Notes: generated by a model from the letters alone, not told the origin. Counted from the first letter of the stretch, positions 50,275-59,049 are shown. The stretch: 64,000 nucleotides of DNA from G965222535 sp965222535 (GCA_965222535.1 OZ244957.1:1054001-1118000), one strand, 5' to 3'. Numbers and translations: made by a program.

Positions 50275-50388
50275 TGTTTAAACCATCATAGAGTAATCGT
50301 TCAATGTGCGTGTACTCGTCAGACCTGAATTCACCCATGGATTTATAACCCTTATCACCCAATAAGTCACCAAGTATCGGGCACCTCG

Positions 50389-50439
50389 GCATCAATGCAG
50401 TCTCGGGCTTGCGCCGACACCGCGTTCATCAATCAGTTG
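50389..50439 (-). repeat. Copy of the soxB 3' end (51-bp direct repeat)
   Basis: These 51 bases match 50823-50873, the last codons of soxB, with one mismatch (GCCGACACC versus GCCGGCACC). A piece of the soxB end was thus duplicated upstream of the methyltransferase. The palindrome-like GGGCACCTCGGC touches its left end. Confidence 0.85.
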
Positions 50440-50638
50440 GTTCCAGTTGGGCACCGTTCTCCTCCTTCGCTGTGTTATTCCGCGTACCGGTTGGTTCGCG
50501 ACGACACGGCTTGGGTTTTTCGCCTACGCGCCCTAGATGCGCCAAAGTGCGGAAACGTTGCCGGTCTTCTGAAGTACCCAAACCCAGGGCACAGAACACC
50601 TCGGTTATCGCGTCTTGCTTATTGTCTTTGGTAGCCAT
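50429..50638 (-). CDS. Small hypothetical protein, fused at its end to duplicated soxB sequence
   Basis: 69 codons from ATG 50638, with AAAAGGGGA nine bases upstream as a plausible ribosome-binding site. The product (MATKDNKQDAITEVFCALGL, GTSEDRQRFRTLAHLGRVGE) is charged, soluble and matches no family I know. Its last codons run into the duplicated soxB fragment, so the original 3' end seems to have been replaced. It could be a leftover of the DNA that brought the methyltransferase, or a chance frame. Confidence 0.35.
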   Translation of the reverse strand: MATKDNKQDAITEVFCALGLGTSEDRQRFRTLAHLGRVGEKPKPCRREPTGTRNNTAKEENGAQLEPTD

Positions 50639-50698
50639 ACTGGGTTTCCCCTTTTACGATGTTTTGAATAAGCGGCGGTGGTGTTATGGACTCATTGA

Positions 50699-50741
50699 GG
50701 GCACCTCGAAAAACTGTAGCTTTGCTTAGCTTTCCGAGGGG
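50699..50741. repeat. Palindromic repeat after soxB
   Basis: GGGCACCTCGAAAAACTGTA ... TTAGCTTTCCGAGGGG, between soxB and the duplicated fragment. Confidence 0.7.
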
Positions 50742-50825
50742 TTTTACTGGGTGTTTAGTGGGGGAAATGGCTGTGTATCATTTTGTTGGCCCTGCGTGGT
50801 CATTCCACCACAACCAGCGCTTGCA

Positions 50826-52073
50826 TCAATGCAGTCTCGGGCTTGCGCCGGCACCGCGTTCATCAATCAGTTGCCCGTGGTGGAAGCGCTCCAGCGTAAA
50901 TGCCGCGTTCAGCGCGTGGGGGGCGTCTTTAGCAATCGTCCACGCATTGCACCAGCCGGACCCCGGGGTGGCTTTGAAGCCGCCGTAACACCAGCCGCCG
51001 TCAAGGTACAAACCACGCACTGGCAGCTTGCCGATAATCGGGCTGCCATCCATCGTCATGTCCATGACGCCGCCCCACGTGCGCATCAGGCGTAACCGGC
51101 TGACGAACGGGAGCAAGCTGATGGCACCTTGGATGATATGTTCCAAGGTGGGTAAATTGCCCCGTTGCGCATAAGAATTATGGGAATCGAGATCGCCGCC
51201 AAACAGCACCTCGCCTTTGTCCGTCTGGCTGATATAAAGATGCACTGCGCCCGAGGTTAGCACCGTATCAAGGATCGGTTTTACGGGTTCGGTCACCATT
51301 GCCTGAAGCACAAACGACTCGATGGGCAAGCGCACTCCGGCCATCGCCGCCAGCCTAGAGCTGTTCCCCGCGACCACGATGGCGACTTTAGCAGCGCTGA
51401 TATAGCCGCGATTGGTATCCACCCCAAGCACCCGCCCATCCTGGGTGCGGATGCCGGTTACCTCGCAATTCTGGATGATGTCAACGCCACGTGCGTCAGC
51501 CGCACGAGCGAATCCCCAGGCAACCGCATCGTGCCGCGCAACCCCGGCGCGCGGCTGTAGCAAGCCACCCTTCACCGGATAACGCGAATCCACCGACAGC
51601 AACGGCACCCGATCCTGTAGCTCCCTAGTGCTGAGCCACACGGCGTCGATCCCATTCAAGCGCATCGCATTACCCCGCCGCATCGTCGCATCGATCTCGC
51701 TGTCACTGTGTACCAGATTGATCACCCCGCGTTGGCTGAACATCACGTTGTAGTTCAGATCCTGACTCAGCCCTTCCCAGAGCTTCAGTGAATGCTCATA
51801 GAAATGCGCATTCGCCGGCAGTAGGTAATTGGAGCGTACGATGGTCGTGTTGCGACCTGTATTGCCACCCCCCAGCCAGCCTTTTTCAAGCACCGCCACG
51901 TTATTGATCCCGTGCTCTTTAGCGAGATAATAAGCGGTCGCCAAGCCATGCCCGCCACCGCCTACAACCACCACGTCATAGCGCGATTTCGGTTGCGGGC
52001 TGCGCCATGCGCGGCGCCAGTTTTGGTGATTTGTCAGCGCGTTTCGCGCCAGACTGAAAATGGAATAACGCAT
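50826..52073 (-). CDS. soxB: Sarcosine oxidase beta subunit
   Basis: 415 residues. The FAD-binding Rossmann motif is YDVVVVGGGGHGLATAYYLA at 32-51. GNTGRNTTIVRSNYLL at about 71-86 is family-typical, and LQPRAGVARHDAVAWGFARA (172-191) holds His181, matching the covalent FMN histidine of heterotetrameric enzymes. The C-terminal GGWCYGGFKATPGSG closes the flavin site. It is the catalytic subunit that oxidises sarcosine. It is first in the sox gene order (B-D-A-G), though a methyltransferase module and repeats now separate it from soxD. Confidence 0.96.
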   Translation of the reverse strand: MRYSIFSLARNALTNHQNWRRAWRSPQPKSRYDVVVVGGGGHGLATAYYLAKEHGINNVAVLEKGWLGGGNTGRNTTIVRSNYLLPANAHFYEHSLKLWEGLSQDLNYNVMFSQRGVINLVHSDSEIDATMRRGNAMRLNGIDAVWLSTRELQDRVPLLSVDSRYPVKGGLLQPRAGVARHDAVAWGFARAADARGVDIIQNCEVTGIRTQDGRVLGVDTNRGYISAAKVAIVVAGNSSRLAAMAGVRLPIESFVLQAMVTEPVKPILDTVLTSGAVHLYISQTDKGEVLFGGDLDSHNSYAQRGNLPTLEHIIQGAISLLPFVSRLRLMRTWGGVMDMTMDGSPIIGKLPVRGLYLDGGWCYGGFKATPGSGWCNAWTIAKDAPHALNAAFTLERFHHGQLIDERGAGASPRLH

Positions 52074-52461
52074 AAGCTCTCGAACGTCAGATAGGTGGTT
52101 CGTTAGCGTTTGCCGGCACCCGCTGCCGCGCGCATTCGCATACCATGTCGGTGGGTTGAGGTGAGGTGGCGATTTTGCCGCATCGCGCCTATTCTACGAA
52201 GATGCTGGGGAATTGTAAAATTGTCGCCCTGATGCGGTTTGATCAAAACCAGTACAATGCGTCTTATGCTCATGTTACTTGGAGATACAGAAAAGGGGGT
52301 ATTCACTCATCCTTACTACCGCCAGAAGCAATAAACGAAGCTATCCCAGAGCATCAAACAGAGCACAATACGCGGTGCCAAGACAGCGCCAAGACCGTGC
52401 TGGGGAGGGGTTTTGGGGAAGAGAGTACAGCTTCTTTTATTGCCCTCGGAGTGCCGATACC

Positions 52462-52576
52462 CTTCCAACAATAATTTCGTGGTGCCGTTGAGCGGATCGA
52501 GAGTCAGCGAACGGCGCACCTCATTAAAAATAAAACAAGCCCTTCCCCCAAGCCCCCATCCCGTTGAGGTTTTTCG
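52462..52576. repeat. Companion repeat upstream of the membrane protein gene
   Basis: CTTCCAACAATAATTTCGTG then GTGCCGTTGAGCGGATCGAG, CAGCGAACGGCGCACC, ATTAAAAATAAAACAAGCCC and CATCCCGTTGAGGTTTTTCG, ending at the start codon of the next gene. 52074-52461 shows no convincing gene. Confidence 0.65.
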
Positions 52577-53116
52577 ATGTCCCCGTTAGGTACTCTGGTA
52601 CGCCCGTTCATACTCATCTGCGTGTTGCGCCTTGGGCCGCAACACCTGCCGCAGTCGTGGTCACTGCTGCTCATCGCGCTGCTGGCAAATACGTTTGTCG
52701 GTGCGTTGTTGGTACAGCAACGCTCGGGTATTTACCTCGCCCTGCTGGTAGGCGCGAGCGGTGCCTTGATGCTCGGCATTCTCAGCGCCTCGGTCCTGCT
52801 CGCGGTGCGGCGCATGCAGCGGCTGCGCCAAACCCTTTGCGCGCTCGCTGGCTGTGGCGCTCTGATCGGCTTGATGTGGTACCTGCTCAATGCCTCGCTG
52901 GGCATATTGCCCGACCCGCACCAACTGCCGCTCGCAGCGCTGTTGTTGTTCACTGCGGTAGCGGTATGGGACCTGGCGGTGTCCGCGCATATCCTGCGCC
53001 ACGCGTTGTCAGTGCCATTCTTCATCGGCCTCGCGGTCGCGGTCGTGTTTTATTTGCTGCAGATGCAGCTCTTCGACTATCTCTTCAACCACCTCTACTT
53101 TCCCGACGCATTCTGA
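52577..53116 (+). CDS. Conserved-type integral membrane protein (unknown function)
   Basis: 179 residues, mostly hydrophobic. About five membrane helices are visible, for example SLLLIALLANTFVGALL near 28-44, IYLALLVGASGALMLGILSA near 52-71, ALAGCGALIGLMWYLL and VPFFIGLAVAVVFYLLQMQL near the C-terminus. I do not recognise the family. The gene ends two bases before the mpl ATG, so the pair is an operon. A role at the cell envelope is possible. The start at ATG 52577 is immediately preceded by repeat sequence, so the promoter may lie in or before the repeat. Confidence 0.65.
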   Translation: MSPLGTLVRPFILICVLRLGPQHLPQSWSLLLIALLANTFVGALLVQQRSGIYLALLVGASGALMLGILSASVLLAVRRMQRLRQTLCALAGCGALIGLMWYLLNASLGILPDPHQLPLAALLLFTAVAVWDLAVSAHILRHALSVPFFIGLAVAVVFYLLQMQLFDYLFNHLYFPDAF

Positions 53117-53118
53117 GT

Positions 53119-54483
53119 ATGCACCTGCACATCCTTGGGGTTTGCGGTACGTTTATGGCAGGGATCGCCGCCTTAGGACGCGCTTCAGGTCATCGGGTGA
53201 CTGGCTCCGATGCCAACGCCTACCCGCCGATGAGCGATCAACTGGCCGAACTGGGGATCACCGTGCGGCGCGGCTATGCCGCGCACCACCTTGCTCCTCC
53301 ACCCGATCTGGTCATCGTCGGCAACGCCTTGTCGCGCGCCAATGAAGCCATTGAAACCATGCTGAACGGCAGGCTGCGCTTCACTTCCGGCCCCGCTTGG
53401 CTGTATCGGCAGGTCCTCCAGCAACGCACCGTATTGGCAGTTGCCGGGACGCATGGCAAAACCACCACGGCGAGCATACTCGCTTGGATTTTTGAATATG
53501 CCGGTTTAAACCCCGGCTTCCTTATCGGTGGCGTACCGCGAAACTTTGGCGTCTCCGCACGTTTAGGTGGGGGCGGGCCGTTTATCGTTGAAGCCGACGA
53601 ATACGATAGCGCTTTTTTTGATAAACGTTCAAAGTTTGTTCACTACTGCCCAAAGGGACTGATCATCAATAACATTGAATTTGATCATGCCGATATTTTT
53701 GACAGCATCGCCGATATTCGCCGTCAGTTTCACCATTTGATCCGCACTGTGCCAGCCAATGGACGGATCGTCATCAATACACCCGACGAGCAAATCGAGC
53801 AGGTATTGGCAATGGGTGTCTGGACTCCAGTAGAGCGCAGCGGGATCGGAGACAACGCTGATTGCCGCTGGCGCATTAGCCAAAAAAGCGCTGATTATCG
53901 CCGCTTCGCTGTATCCGATGGAGGCACGCCGCAGCCTATCGTGCAGTGGCGTTTGCTGGGAGAGCATAACGCACGTAACGCCTCAGCCGCGATCGCGCTG
54001 GCCGTTGCGTTTGGTGTCGCCCCCGCGATCGCCTGTAGCGCCCTTGAGCATTTTGCTGGGGTGCAGCGGCGCTTTGAAGTCTTGGGCGTTTGGGGCGGGG
54101 TTACGGTGTACGACGACTTCGCCCATCATCCGAGCGCAATCGCGGCAACATTAAAAGCGCTGCGTGCGCAGAACACCGGTGCACGTATCCTCGCGGTCGT
54201 TGACGTGGCTTCCAACACGATGCGCGCCGGGGTTCATCACGGTGCCGTTTGCAAGGCCCTCGAAGCCGCTGACCTAGCTTGGTTATACCAACGCCCCGAC
54301 AGCCGCTGGTCACTGCCGCTACCGCCGCTGGGTGATGCGGCGCAACAACTGTGGGGCACGGATTCGATAGACGAGCTAACCGCTGCGATCGCCGCTCATG
54401 CGCGCCCGGGCGATCATCTGCTGATCATGAGCAACGCCTCGATCGAGGCGTTGCAGCAACAACTGATCGGTGCTCTTGAATAG
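53119..54483 (+). CDS. mpl: UDP-N-acetylmuramate:L-Ala-gamma-D-Glu-meso-DAP ligase
   Basis: 454 residues from ATG 53119; the frame is open to 52564, but that would swallow the upstream gene. N-terminal HILGVCGTFMAGIAALGRAS then GHRVTGSDANAYPPMSDQL is the Mpl version of the Mur Rossmann start. The ATP loop AVAGTHGKTTTASILAWIFE is at about 109-128. EADEYDSAFFDKRSKFVHY follows, then GEHNARNASAAIALA and VYDDFAHHPSAIAATLKAL in the C-terminal domain. The enzyme reattaches recycled murein tripeptide to UDP-MurNAc in the cytoplasm. Its convergent neighbour is tig. Confidence 0.95.
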   Translation: MHLHILGVCGTFMAGIAALGRASGHRVTGSDANAYPPMSDQLAELGITVRRGYAAHHLAPPPDLVIVGNALSRANEAIETMLNGRLRFTSGPAWLYRQVLQQRTVLAVAGTHGKTTTASILAWIFEYAGLNPGFLIGGVPRNFGVSARLGGGGPFIVEADEYDSAFFDKRSKFVHYCPKGLIINNIEFDHADIFDSIADIRRQFHHLIRTVPANGRIVINTPDEQIEQVLAMGVWTPVERSGIGDNADCRWRISQKSADYRRFAVSDGGTPQPIVQWRLLGEHNARNASAAIALAVAFGVAPAIACSALEHFAGVQRRFEVLGVWGGVTVYDDFAHHPSAIAATLKALRAQNTGARILAVVDVASNTMRAGVHHGAVCKALEAADLAWLYQRPDSRWSLPLPPLGDAAQQLWGTDSIDELTAAIAAHARPGDHLLIMSNASIEALQQQLIGALE

Positions 54484-54484
54484 C

Positions 54485-54526
54485 GTACGTCATGCCGCAT
54501 TTGAGCTCAAATGCGGCATGACGTAC
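54485..54526. terminator. Bidirectional terminator, perfect 42-base palindrome
   Basis: The half GTACGTCATGCCGCATTTGA is followed by G, C and its exact reverse complement, centred on GAGCTC. TTTT follows on the plus side. It sits between the stops of mpl and tig, two bases from each, and can end both transcripts. Confidence 0.8.
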
Positions 54527-54528
54527 TT

Positions 54529-56052
54529 TTATGCTGAGGCCGGATCCGCTTTGGGGGAGGGAGCATCGGCTTCGCTTGGTGTTTCGCTCTCATCAGCCTC
54601 GTCGGCTTGGCTCGCATCACTGACCGCAGCGTGTGCTTCATCCGGCGCACCATCGGTGTCTCCAGCATCCCTGCCAGTGGTCAGCGGGTTTCTGTATTGC
54701 GTCAGATCCTGCAGCGGCAACGGCACCTTGGTCACCTCAGCTCGCTCAACGATCCATTCAACGATTTGTTGTTCGAGCACCCGGTTAGCGAATTCTTCGT
54801 ATTTTTCCCGATTGCTGTGAATAAAACGCTCAAACGCCTCTGCATCCTCGTACGTTGATGCCAGCACAGCAATTTCATCGCGCAGGCGCTGCTCGTCAAG
54901 GCTGACCTTGCCGCTCTCGACGATAGCGCTCATGATCAGGTCGCGCACCACCAAATGACGCGCTGTCTGTTCCATGAAGGGGGAGGTGGCTTTGGCGGGA
55001 TCCGGATTACGACCGTCCACGGATTGTCCAGCCTTTGCAATGATCCCGTGGAGAGCGCCAAGTTTCTCCTTCAGCAGCGCCTCGGGGATATCCACTTTCA
55101 CGCCTTCAATCGCTGTAACCACTTGCTCTTTGGTGATTGTCGCCAGACGGTTGGCCAGCGACCGTTCCATATGCTGCCGCAAATCAGCGCGTAATGAGGC
55201 GAGCGTGCCGTCTTCAACGCCATAGTCAGCGATAAAAGCGGCATCCAATTCCGGCAACACCCATTCTTTAATTTGGGCAACCTGAAAGGTCAACTCAGAT
55301 GGCGCTGCGCCAGAAGAGGGCACGTCAGGCATTGCCTCAGCATCAGCAGGCGAAGCGGCGTCAGCAGGCGGTTGCGCCTTATCCGGCAACCACGGCAACT
55401 CAAGCGTATGCGAAGCCCCAGGCTGCGCAGCAGCCAAAGCCTGCTCCAACGCTGGGCAATGAGTGGAACCCAGCGTCAGGTGTGTTTCCCCTGCTTGAAT
55501 GCACAGTTGTCCAGCGTAGCCATCCGCCGGCGCGGCGCCGGTTGCGGCTTCTGTCACGGTCAATCGCAGGATATCACCGCTTTTCGCGGCACCTTCGACC
55601 GTTTGGTTGCGTCCTTTCTGATTGCGCAGGCTTTCGATCATGCGCTCAATATCGGACTCTTCCACGCTTGACATCGGCAGCTCAATGGGCATGGCGTCAA
55701 GCTGCTCTAGGTTGATATCTGGAAATACCTCAAACGTCGCGGTGTAGCACAAGTCCTCTGCGTCCTCAATGATATCAACCGTTGGTTGACCGACCGGGTT
55801 CAAAGCGTGCTCGCGCAGTGCGGTTTTGAAGCTTGACTCGAGCTTCTCACCCAAGACTTCTTGGCGCACATCGTGACCAAATCGCTGGCGGATGATCTTC
55901 AGTGGTACTTTGCCGCGACGAAACCCAGGAATATGCGCGCCACGCGCCAGTTCTTTCAGTTTTTGTTCGATTTGGTCACGGATTACCGTCTCTGGAATCT
56001 GCACCTTCACACGCCTGTTTAACCCTTCGGTGGATTCAACCGACACTTCCAT
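54529..56052 (-). CDS. tig: Trigger factor (ribosome-bound chaperone, prolyl isomerase)
   Basis: 507 residues against about 430 in E. coli. The ribosome-binding domain has the signature PGFRRGKVPLKIIRQRFG at about 42-59 and LNPVGQPTVD. The PPIase domain (about 155-265) carries an extra Pro/Ala-rich loop near 228-258 (DKAQPPADAASPADAEAMPD). The helical C-terminal domain has LRADLRQHMERSLANRLATI and FMEQTARHLVVRDLIM. The last 50 residues are an acidic, low-complexity tail (DEAHAAVSDASQADEADESE). Both additions are uncommon. It lies downstream of a tRNA cluster, a gene order known in pseudomonads, though a sulfotransferase gene now separates them. Confidence 0.94.
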   Translation of the reverse strand: MEVSVESTEGLNRRVKVQIPETVIRDQIEQKLKELARGAHIPGFRRGKVPLKIIRQRFGHDVRQEVLGEKLESSFKTALREHALNPVGQPTVDIIEDAEDLCYTATFEVFPDINLEQLDAMPIELPMSSVEESDIERMIESLRNQKGRNQTVEGAAKSGDILRLTVTEAATGAAPADGYAGQLCIQAGETHLTLGSTHCPALEQALAAAQPGASHTLELPWLPDKAQPPADAASPADAEAMPDVPSSGAAPSELTFQVAQIKEWVLPELDAAFIADYGVEDGTLASLRADLRQHMERSLANRLATITKEQVVTAIEGVKVDIPEALLKEKLGALHGIIAKAGQSVDGRNPDPAKATSPFMEQTARHLVVRDLIMSAIVESGKVSLDEQRLRDEIAVLASTYEDAEAFERFIHSNREKYEEFANRVLEQQIVEWIVERAEVTKVPLPLQDLTQYRNPLTTGRDAGDTDGAPDEAHAAVSDASQADEADESETPSEADAPSPKADPASA

Positions 56053-56241
56053 AGTTACCTGCTCCTGAAAGAAAACTTAATAAAAAAGCCAATAACAGGC
56101 AGCGTGACAAACTCAGAAATACGCCTTAACTTTGCCGCCGCACCGCCTGACAAAACATGACCGCCAAAGCTCTGCAATCTCTGCGGTGCCGAGTATCGAA
56201 TGTTAATCACTCGATACCCGGCACCGCTATGGATTTATACC

Positions 56242-56310
56242 CCTTCCACCAATAAACAAGCCCCGCAAAGTACCTCGGAAAGTTAGCGAAGTTGGTTTTT
56301 CGAGGTACCT
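56242..56310. repeat. Palindromic repeat between tig and the sulfotransferase
   Basis: CCTTCCACCAATAAACAAGC, CCCGCAAA, then palindrome 56270-56310 (GTACCTCGGAAAGTTAGC with GGTTTTTCGAGGTAC). Confidence 0.75.
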
Positions 56311-56333
56311 ATTAAAGCGGGTTTATCACGAAT

Positions 56334-57002
56334 TTACGCCGGCACCGCAAATTTGTACCCAAATCTTTTAATGTCAAGTTTGTACAGCTTAGACACTATC
56401 GCTAGGCTTTCGGCGTCATAGTATTCTGTATAAGGTTCATGGAGGGTTTTGTTCAGGTGTCGAGGTTTTCCCCGCGGAAGCCCCAGTATGGTGCATACGT
56501 GGCTTAATTCTTCTTCCAAATTTTCAAATCTACCCACAAAATCTGGAAGGAATGGAATAAAATTGGTCTGAGAATTCAAGTGATGGTTGTCTATCCTGGT
56601 GAGCACGGTTAAGAATTCCTTAAAGGAAAAATCCTGAACGTGGTTGAGCCAAGGCAGATCATACGACTCCAGTTGTTTGATCCTGTGTTTCTGTTGCGTG
56701 AACATAATGTAGTTGGAAACCATTCTGTCGTATGGGTTTCTTACGAAGGCAAACTTAAAATACGAGACGATATTGTGTTTAATAGCTGCACGACCTTGAT
56801 GTACCGCATCGATTGTTGGAAATAACTGATCTTTGAGTGAGGTTGAGGCGCATTTCGGTACATCCATCCAGATGAATCTTTTATCATTGTCCACGTATAT
56901 AAATCTATCTCCTCGTGTCTTGAGATAGTCGGGTAAACTTTGGCAACCGCAGGTAGGGGTATTGCATCGTATTTTATCAGTTGCCGGATTTTGGGTGTCC
57001 AT
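56334..57002 (-). CDS. Sulfotransferase (family 2, carbohydrate type)
   Basis: 222 residues, no membrane segment. The 5'-phosphosulfate loop is IWMDVPKCASTSLKDQLFP at about 44-62 and the 3'-phosphate loop FAFVRNPYDRMVSNYIMF at about 84-101. Both match the Sulfotransfer_2 (HNK-1/dermatan-type) family. VGRFENLEEELSHVCTILGL near 156-175 is also family-like. The N-terminus has a Cys-rich stretch (CNTPTCGCQ). It would transfer sulfate from PAPS to an unknown, perhaps surface, sugar. Base composition is lower in GC than tig and mltG, so transfer is possible. It lies between the repeat and the tRNA cluster. Confidence 0.85.
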   Translation of the reverse strand: MDTQNPATDKIRCNTPTCGCQSLPDYLKTRGDRFIYVDNDKRFIWMDVPKCASTSLKDQLFPTIDAVHQGRAAIKHNIVSYFKFAFVRNPYDRMVSNYIMFTQQKHRIKQLESYDLPWLNHVQDFSFKEFLTVLTRIDNHHLNSQTNFIPFLPDFVGRFENLEEELSHVCTILGLPRGKPRHLNKTLHEPYTEYYDAESLAIVSKLYKLDIKRFGYKFAVPA

Positions 57003-57146
57003 GGTTCGATTTATTTAAGGAACAAGCGGGGTTTTCAATTTTCCATAGGAACCCCTCGGAAAACCCTAATATGGGATGGGGGGAGCAGGGGAAGGCGTGT
57101 TATGCCCAATTGCGTAAGCCCTCCCCTCCCATCAGTTGCTGAAATG

Positions 57147-57230
57147 GTGCGAAAGGCGAGACTCGAACTCGCACGGGTTACCCCCACTGGCACCTAAAGC
57201 CAGCGCGTCTACCTATTCCGCCACTTTCGC
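57147..57230 (-). tRNA. tRNA-Leu (TAG)
   Basis: GCGAAAGTGGCGGAATAGG start, long variable arm, anticodon loop TTTAGGT giving TAG, CCA encoded. 84 nt. Last gene of the cluster. Confidence 0.95.
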
Positions 57231-57276
57231 ATTTCGGAGGGATGAAGGGTATCGTTGGTCACTGTTGATGGGGGTG

Positions 57277-57349
<73 letters not shown>

Positions 57350-57387
57350 CCTGTATGTTTTTGCGCGTACCGTTTTGTCGGTGCAAG

Positions 57388-57464
57388 TGGGGTGAGCGAT
57401 GGGATTTGAACCCACGACCGCTGGAGCCACAATCCAGTGCTCTACCAACTGAGCTACGCCCACC
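57388..57464 (-). tRNA. tRNA-His (GTG)
   Basis: GGTGGGCGTAGCTCAGTTGG start with the extra 5' G typical of tRNA-His, loop TTGTGGC giving GTG, CCA encoded. Confidence 0.95.
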
Positions 57465-57505
57465 ATCGATAAAACCGGCAGTGCGCCACGCGCTTGATCA
57501 AGATG

Positions 57506-57579
57506 CACGCCCGGCAGGACTCGAACCTGCGACCCGCGGCTTAGAAGGCCGCTGCTCTATCCAGCTGAGCTACGGGCGC
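57506..57579 (-). tRNA. tRNA-Arg (TCT)
   Basis: GCGCCCGTAGCTCAGCTGG start, stem GCGGC/GCCGC, loop CTTCTAA giving TCT. CCA not encoded; the first acceptor pair is G-T. Confidence 0.93.
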
Positions 57580-57598
57580 TGTGAGCCACACTAACTGA

Positions 57599-57672
57599 TC
57601 GGGGCAGAGGGATTTGAACCCCCGACCCCCTGCTCCCAAAGCAGGTGCGCTACCAGTCTGCGCTATGCCCCG
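57599..57672 (-). tRNA. tRNA-Pro (TGG)
   Basis: CGGGGCATAGCGCAGACTGG start, stem CCTGC/GCAGG, loop TTTGGGA giving TGG. CCA not encoded. First gene of the five-tRNA cluster. Confidence 0.94.
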
Positions 57673-57852
57673 CATTTTGTATGATAGTATAGGATCGCCT
57701 GTACATGTTAGCAGGATTAGTGCCGAATAGCTTCAGATTTGCCCATCTCCGGGCTATTTGATGCGCTGCGTGAGAAGGTGTGCTGAAACGGCGTCCAGCG
57801 CTGTCAATCAATGGTCGTACACACGGCTGTAGCTACATACTCGAAAATCACC

Positions 57853-58941
57853 ATGCAACTCCTGCTAAATCCCTGGCGCGGCACAGGATTGCCTGCCTCT
57901 TATGCCACCTCCGGCAGCGATGCTTCCGCTTGCGCCGCGGTTTCAACCGACGTCGAGGCAGTGCAGGCACTGCTGGCGCAATGCCCACTGGCGAAGGAAA
58001 CGCCGTTGCTCGCCGATCGCCCCTTGGCGCAACGCTTTGCGGTTGCCGAGGTGTGGCTCAAAGACGAGCGCCAGCGCATGAATCTCGGTAGCTTCAAGGC
58101 TCTTGGCGCGGCCTATGTGATCGCCAGGCAAGCGGCGGCGATCACCCCACAGCCGAACGCCGCCACCCTTGCCGGCGAAACGTATTGCTGCGCATCGGCT
58201 GGCAATCATGGTTTATCCGTAGCCGCTGGCGCACGTATTTTTGGCGCGGCGGCGGTAATCTATCTGGCCGCGGGCGTGCCCGCTGGATTCGCCCGCCGAC
58301 TGATTGCCAAAGGCGCGCGCGTGGTGCGCGCTGGCAACCACTATGAGCAGAGCTTAGAGGCCGCCAAAGCGGCCGCGCAAGCCAACCGCTGGGTGTTGCT
58401 CGCTGATACCACCTGGCACGGCTATAGCGAACTGCCGCGCGCCGTGATGGAAGGCTATCTGGTCATTGGGGCTGAGGTCGCCGCGCAGATCGCCGCGCCA
58501 CCGACGCATCTTTTCGTACAGGCCGGGGTCGGCGGCTTAGCGGCTGCAGCGACCGCCATGGCGCGCCGCTACTGGGGCACGCAAACCACCGTCATTGTCG
58601 TCGAGCCAAGCTACGCGCCAGCGTTACATCATAGCATCCGCGCCGGACACGCGCTGGTTGCCGGCGGCCCCAGTTCGATCATGGGGCGGTTGGATTGCAA
58701 GCAACCATCGCTGTTGGCCTTGGCTTATCTGGCACGTGAAGCGGATGCGTTTCAACTCATCGACGATCAGGAAGTGAGCGCACTGGTCGCGCAACTCGCC
58801 ACGACCGAACTTGCCACCTCCGCTTCGGGTGCCGCCGGACTCTGCGCCTTAGCAACCCTTGACGCACCTGCGCGTGCGCAACTCGGCGTCACTGCCCAAT
58901 CACGGGTTCTGGTCTATCTTTCCGAAGGTGCGACCGATTAA
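57853..58941 (+). CDS. Diaminopropionate ammonia-lyase-like PLP enzyme
   Basis: 362 residues from ATG 57853; the frame is open to 57811. The fold-type II PLP lysine is Lys82 in RMNLGSFKALGAAYVI. The substrate loop CASAGNHGLSVAAGARIFGA is at about 114-133, and the phosphate-binding glycines are in QAGVGGLAAAA. The text DTTWHGYSELPRAVMEGYLV is characteristic of 2,3-diaminopropionate ammonia-lyase (YgeX), which yields pyruvate and two ammonia. The threonine dehydratase EutB of ectoine pathways is a related alternative. The next gene, 108 bp on, is EutA-like, which keeps the alternative open. Confidence 0.82.
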   Translation: MQLLLNPWRGTGLPASYATSGSDASACAAVSTDVEAVQALLAQCPLAKETPLLADRPLAQRFAVAEVWLKDERQRMNLGSFKALGAAYVIARQAAAITPQPNAATLAGETYCCASAGNHGLSVAAGARIFGAAAVIYLAAGVPAGFARRLIAKGARVVRAGNHYEQSLEAAKAAAQANRWVLLADTTWHGYSELPRAVMEGYLVIGAEVAAQIAAPPTHLFVQAGVGGLAAAATAMARRYWGTQTTVIVVEPSYAPALHHSIRAGHALVAGGPSSIMGRLDCKQPSLLALAYLAREADAFQLIDDQEVSALVAQLATTELATSASGAAGLCALATLDAPARAQLGVTAQSRVLVYLSEGATD

Positions 58942-58999
58942 TCGCCGCCGCTTTTAGCTCTAAGAGGAGATGGCTTCCGAAATTGCTCATGGCTACCCT

Positions 59000-59042
59000 C
59001 CCCCCAAACCCCCATCCCATTTCAGGGTTTTCGAGGTTTCCC
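59000..59042. repeat. Companion repeat between the two catabolic genes
   Basis: CCCCCCAAACCCCCATCCC then TTTCAGGGTTTTCGAGGTTT matches the end of the companion sequence at 52540-52576, just before the start codon of the next gene. Confidence 0.5.
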
Positions 59043-59049
59043 TTAAAAG

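Noticed and set aside
52564..53118. Long N-terminal extension of mpl
   Set aside because: It overlaps a membrane-protein frame with a better start and has no Mpl-like sequence; MHLHILGVCGTF at 53119 is the true start.
57680..57720. Promoter for the tRNA cluster (TATACT near 57686-57691)
   Set aside because: No acceptable -35 at 16-18 bp, so I could not support it.
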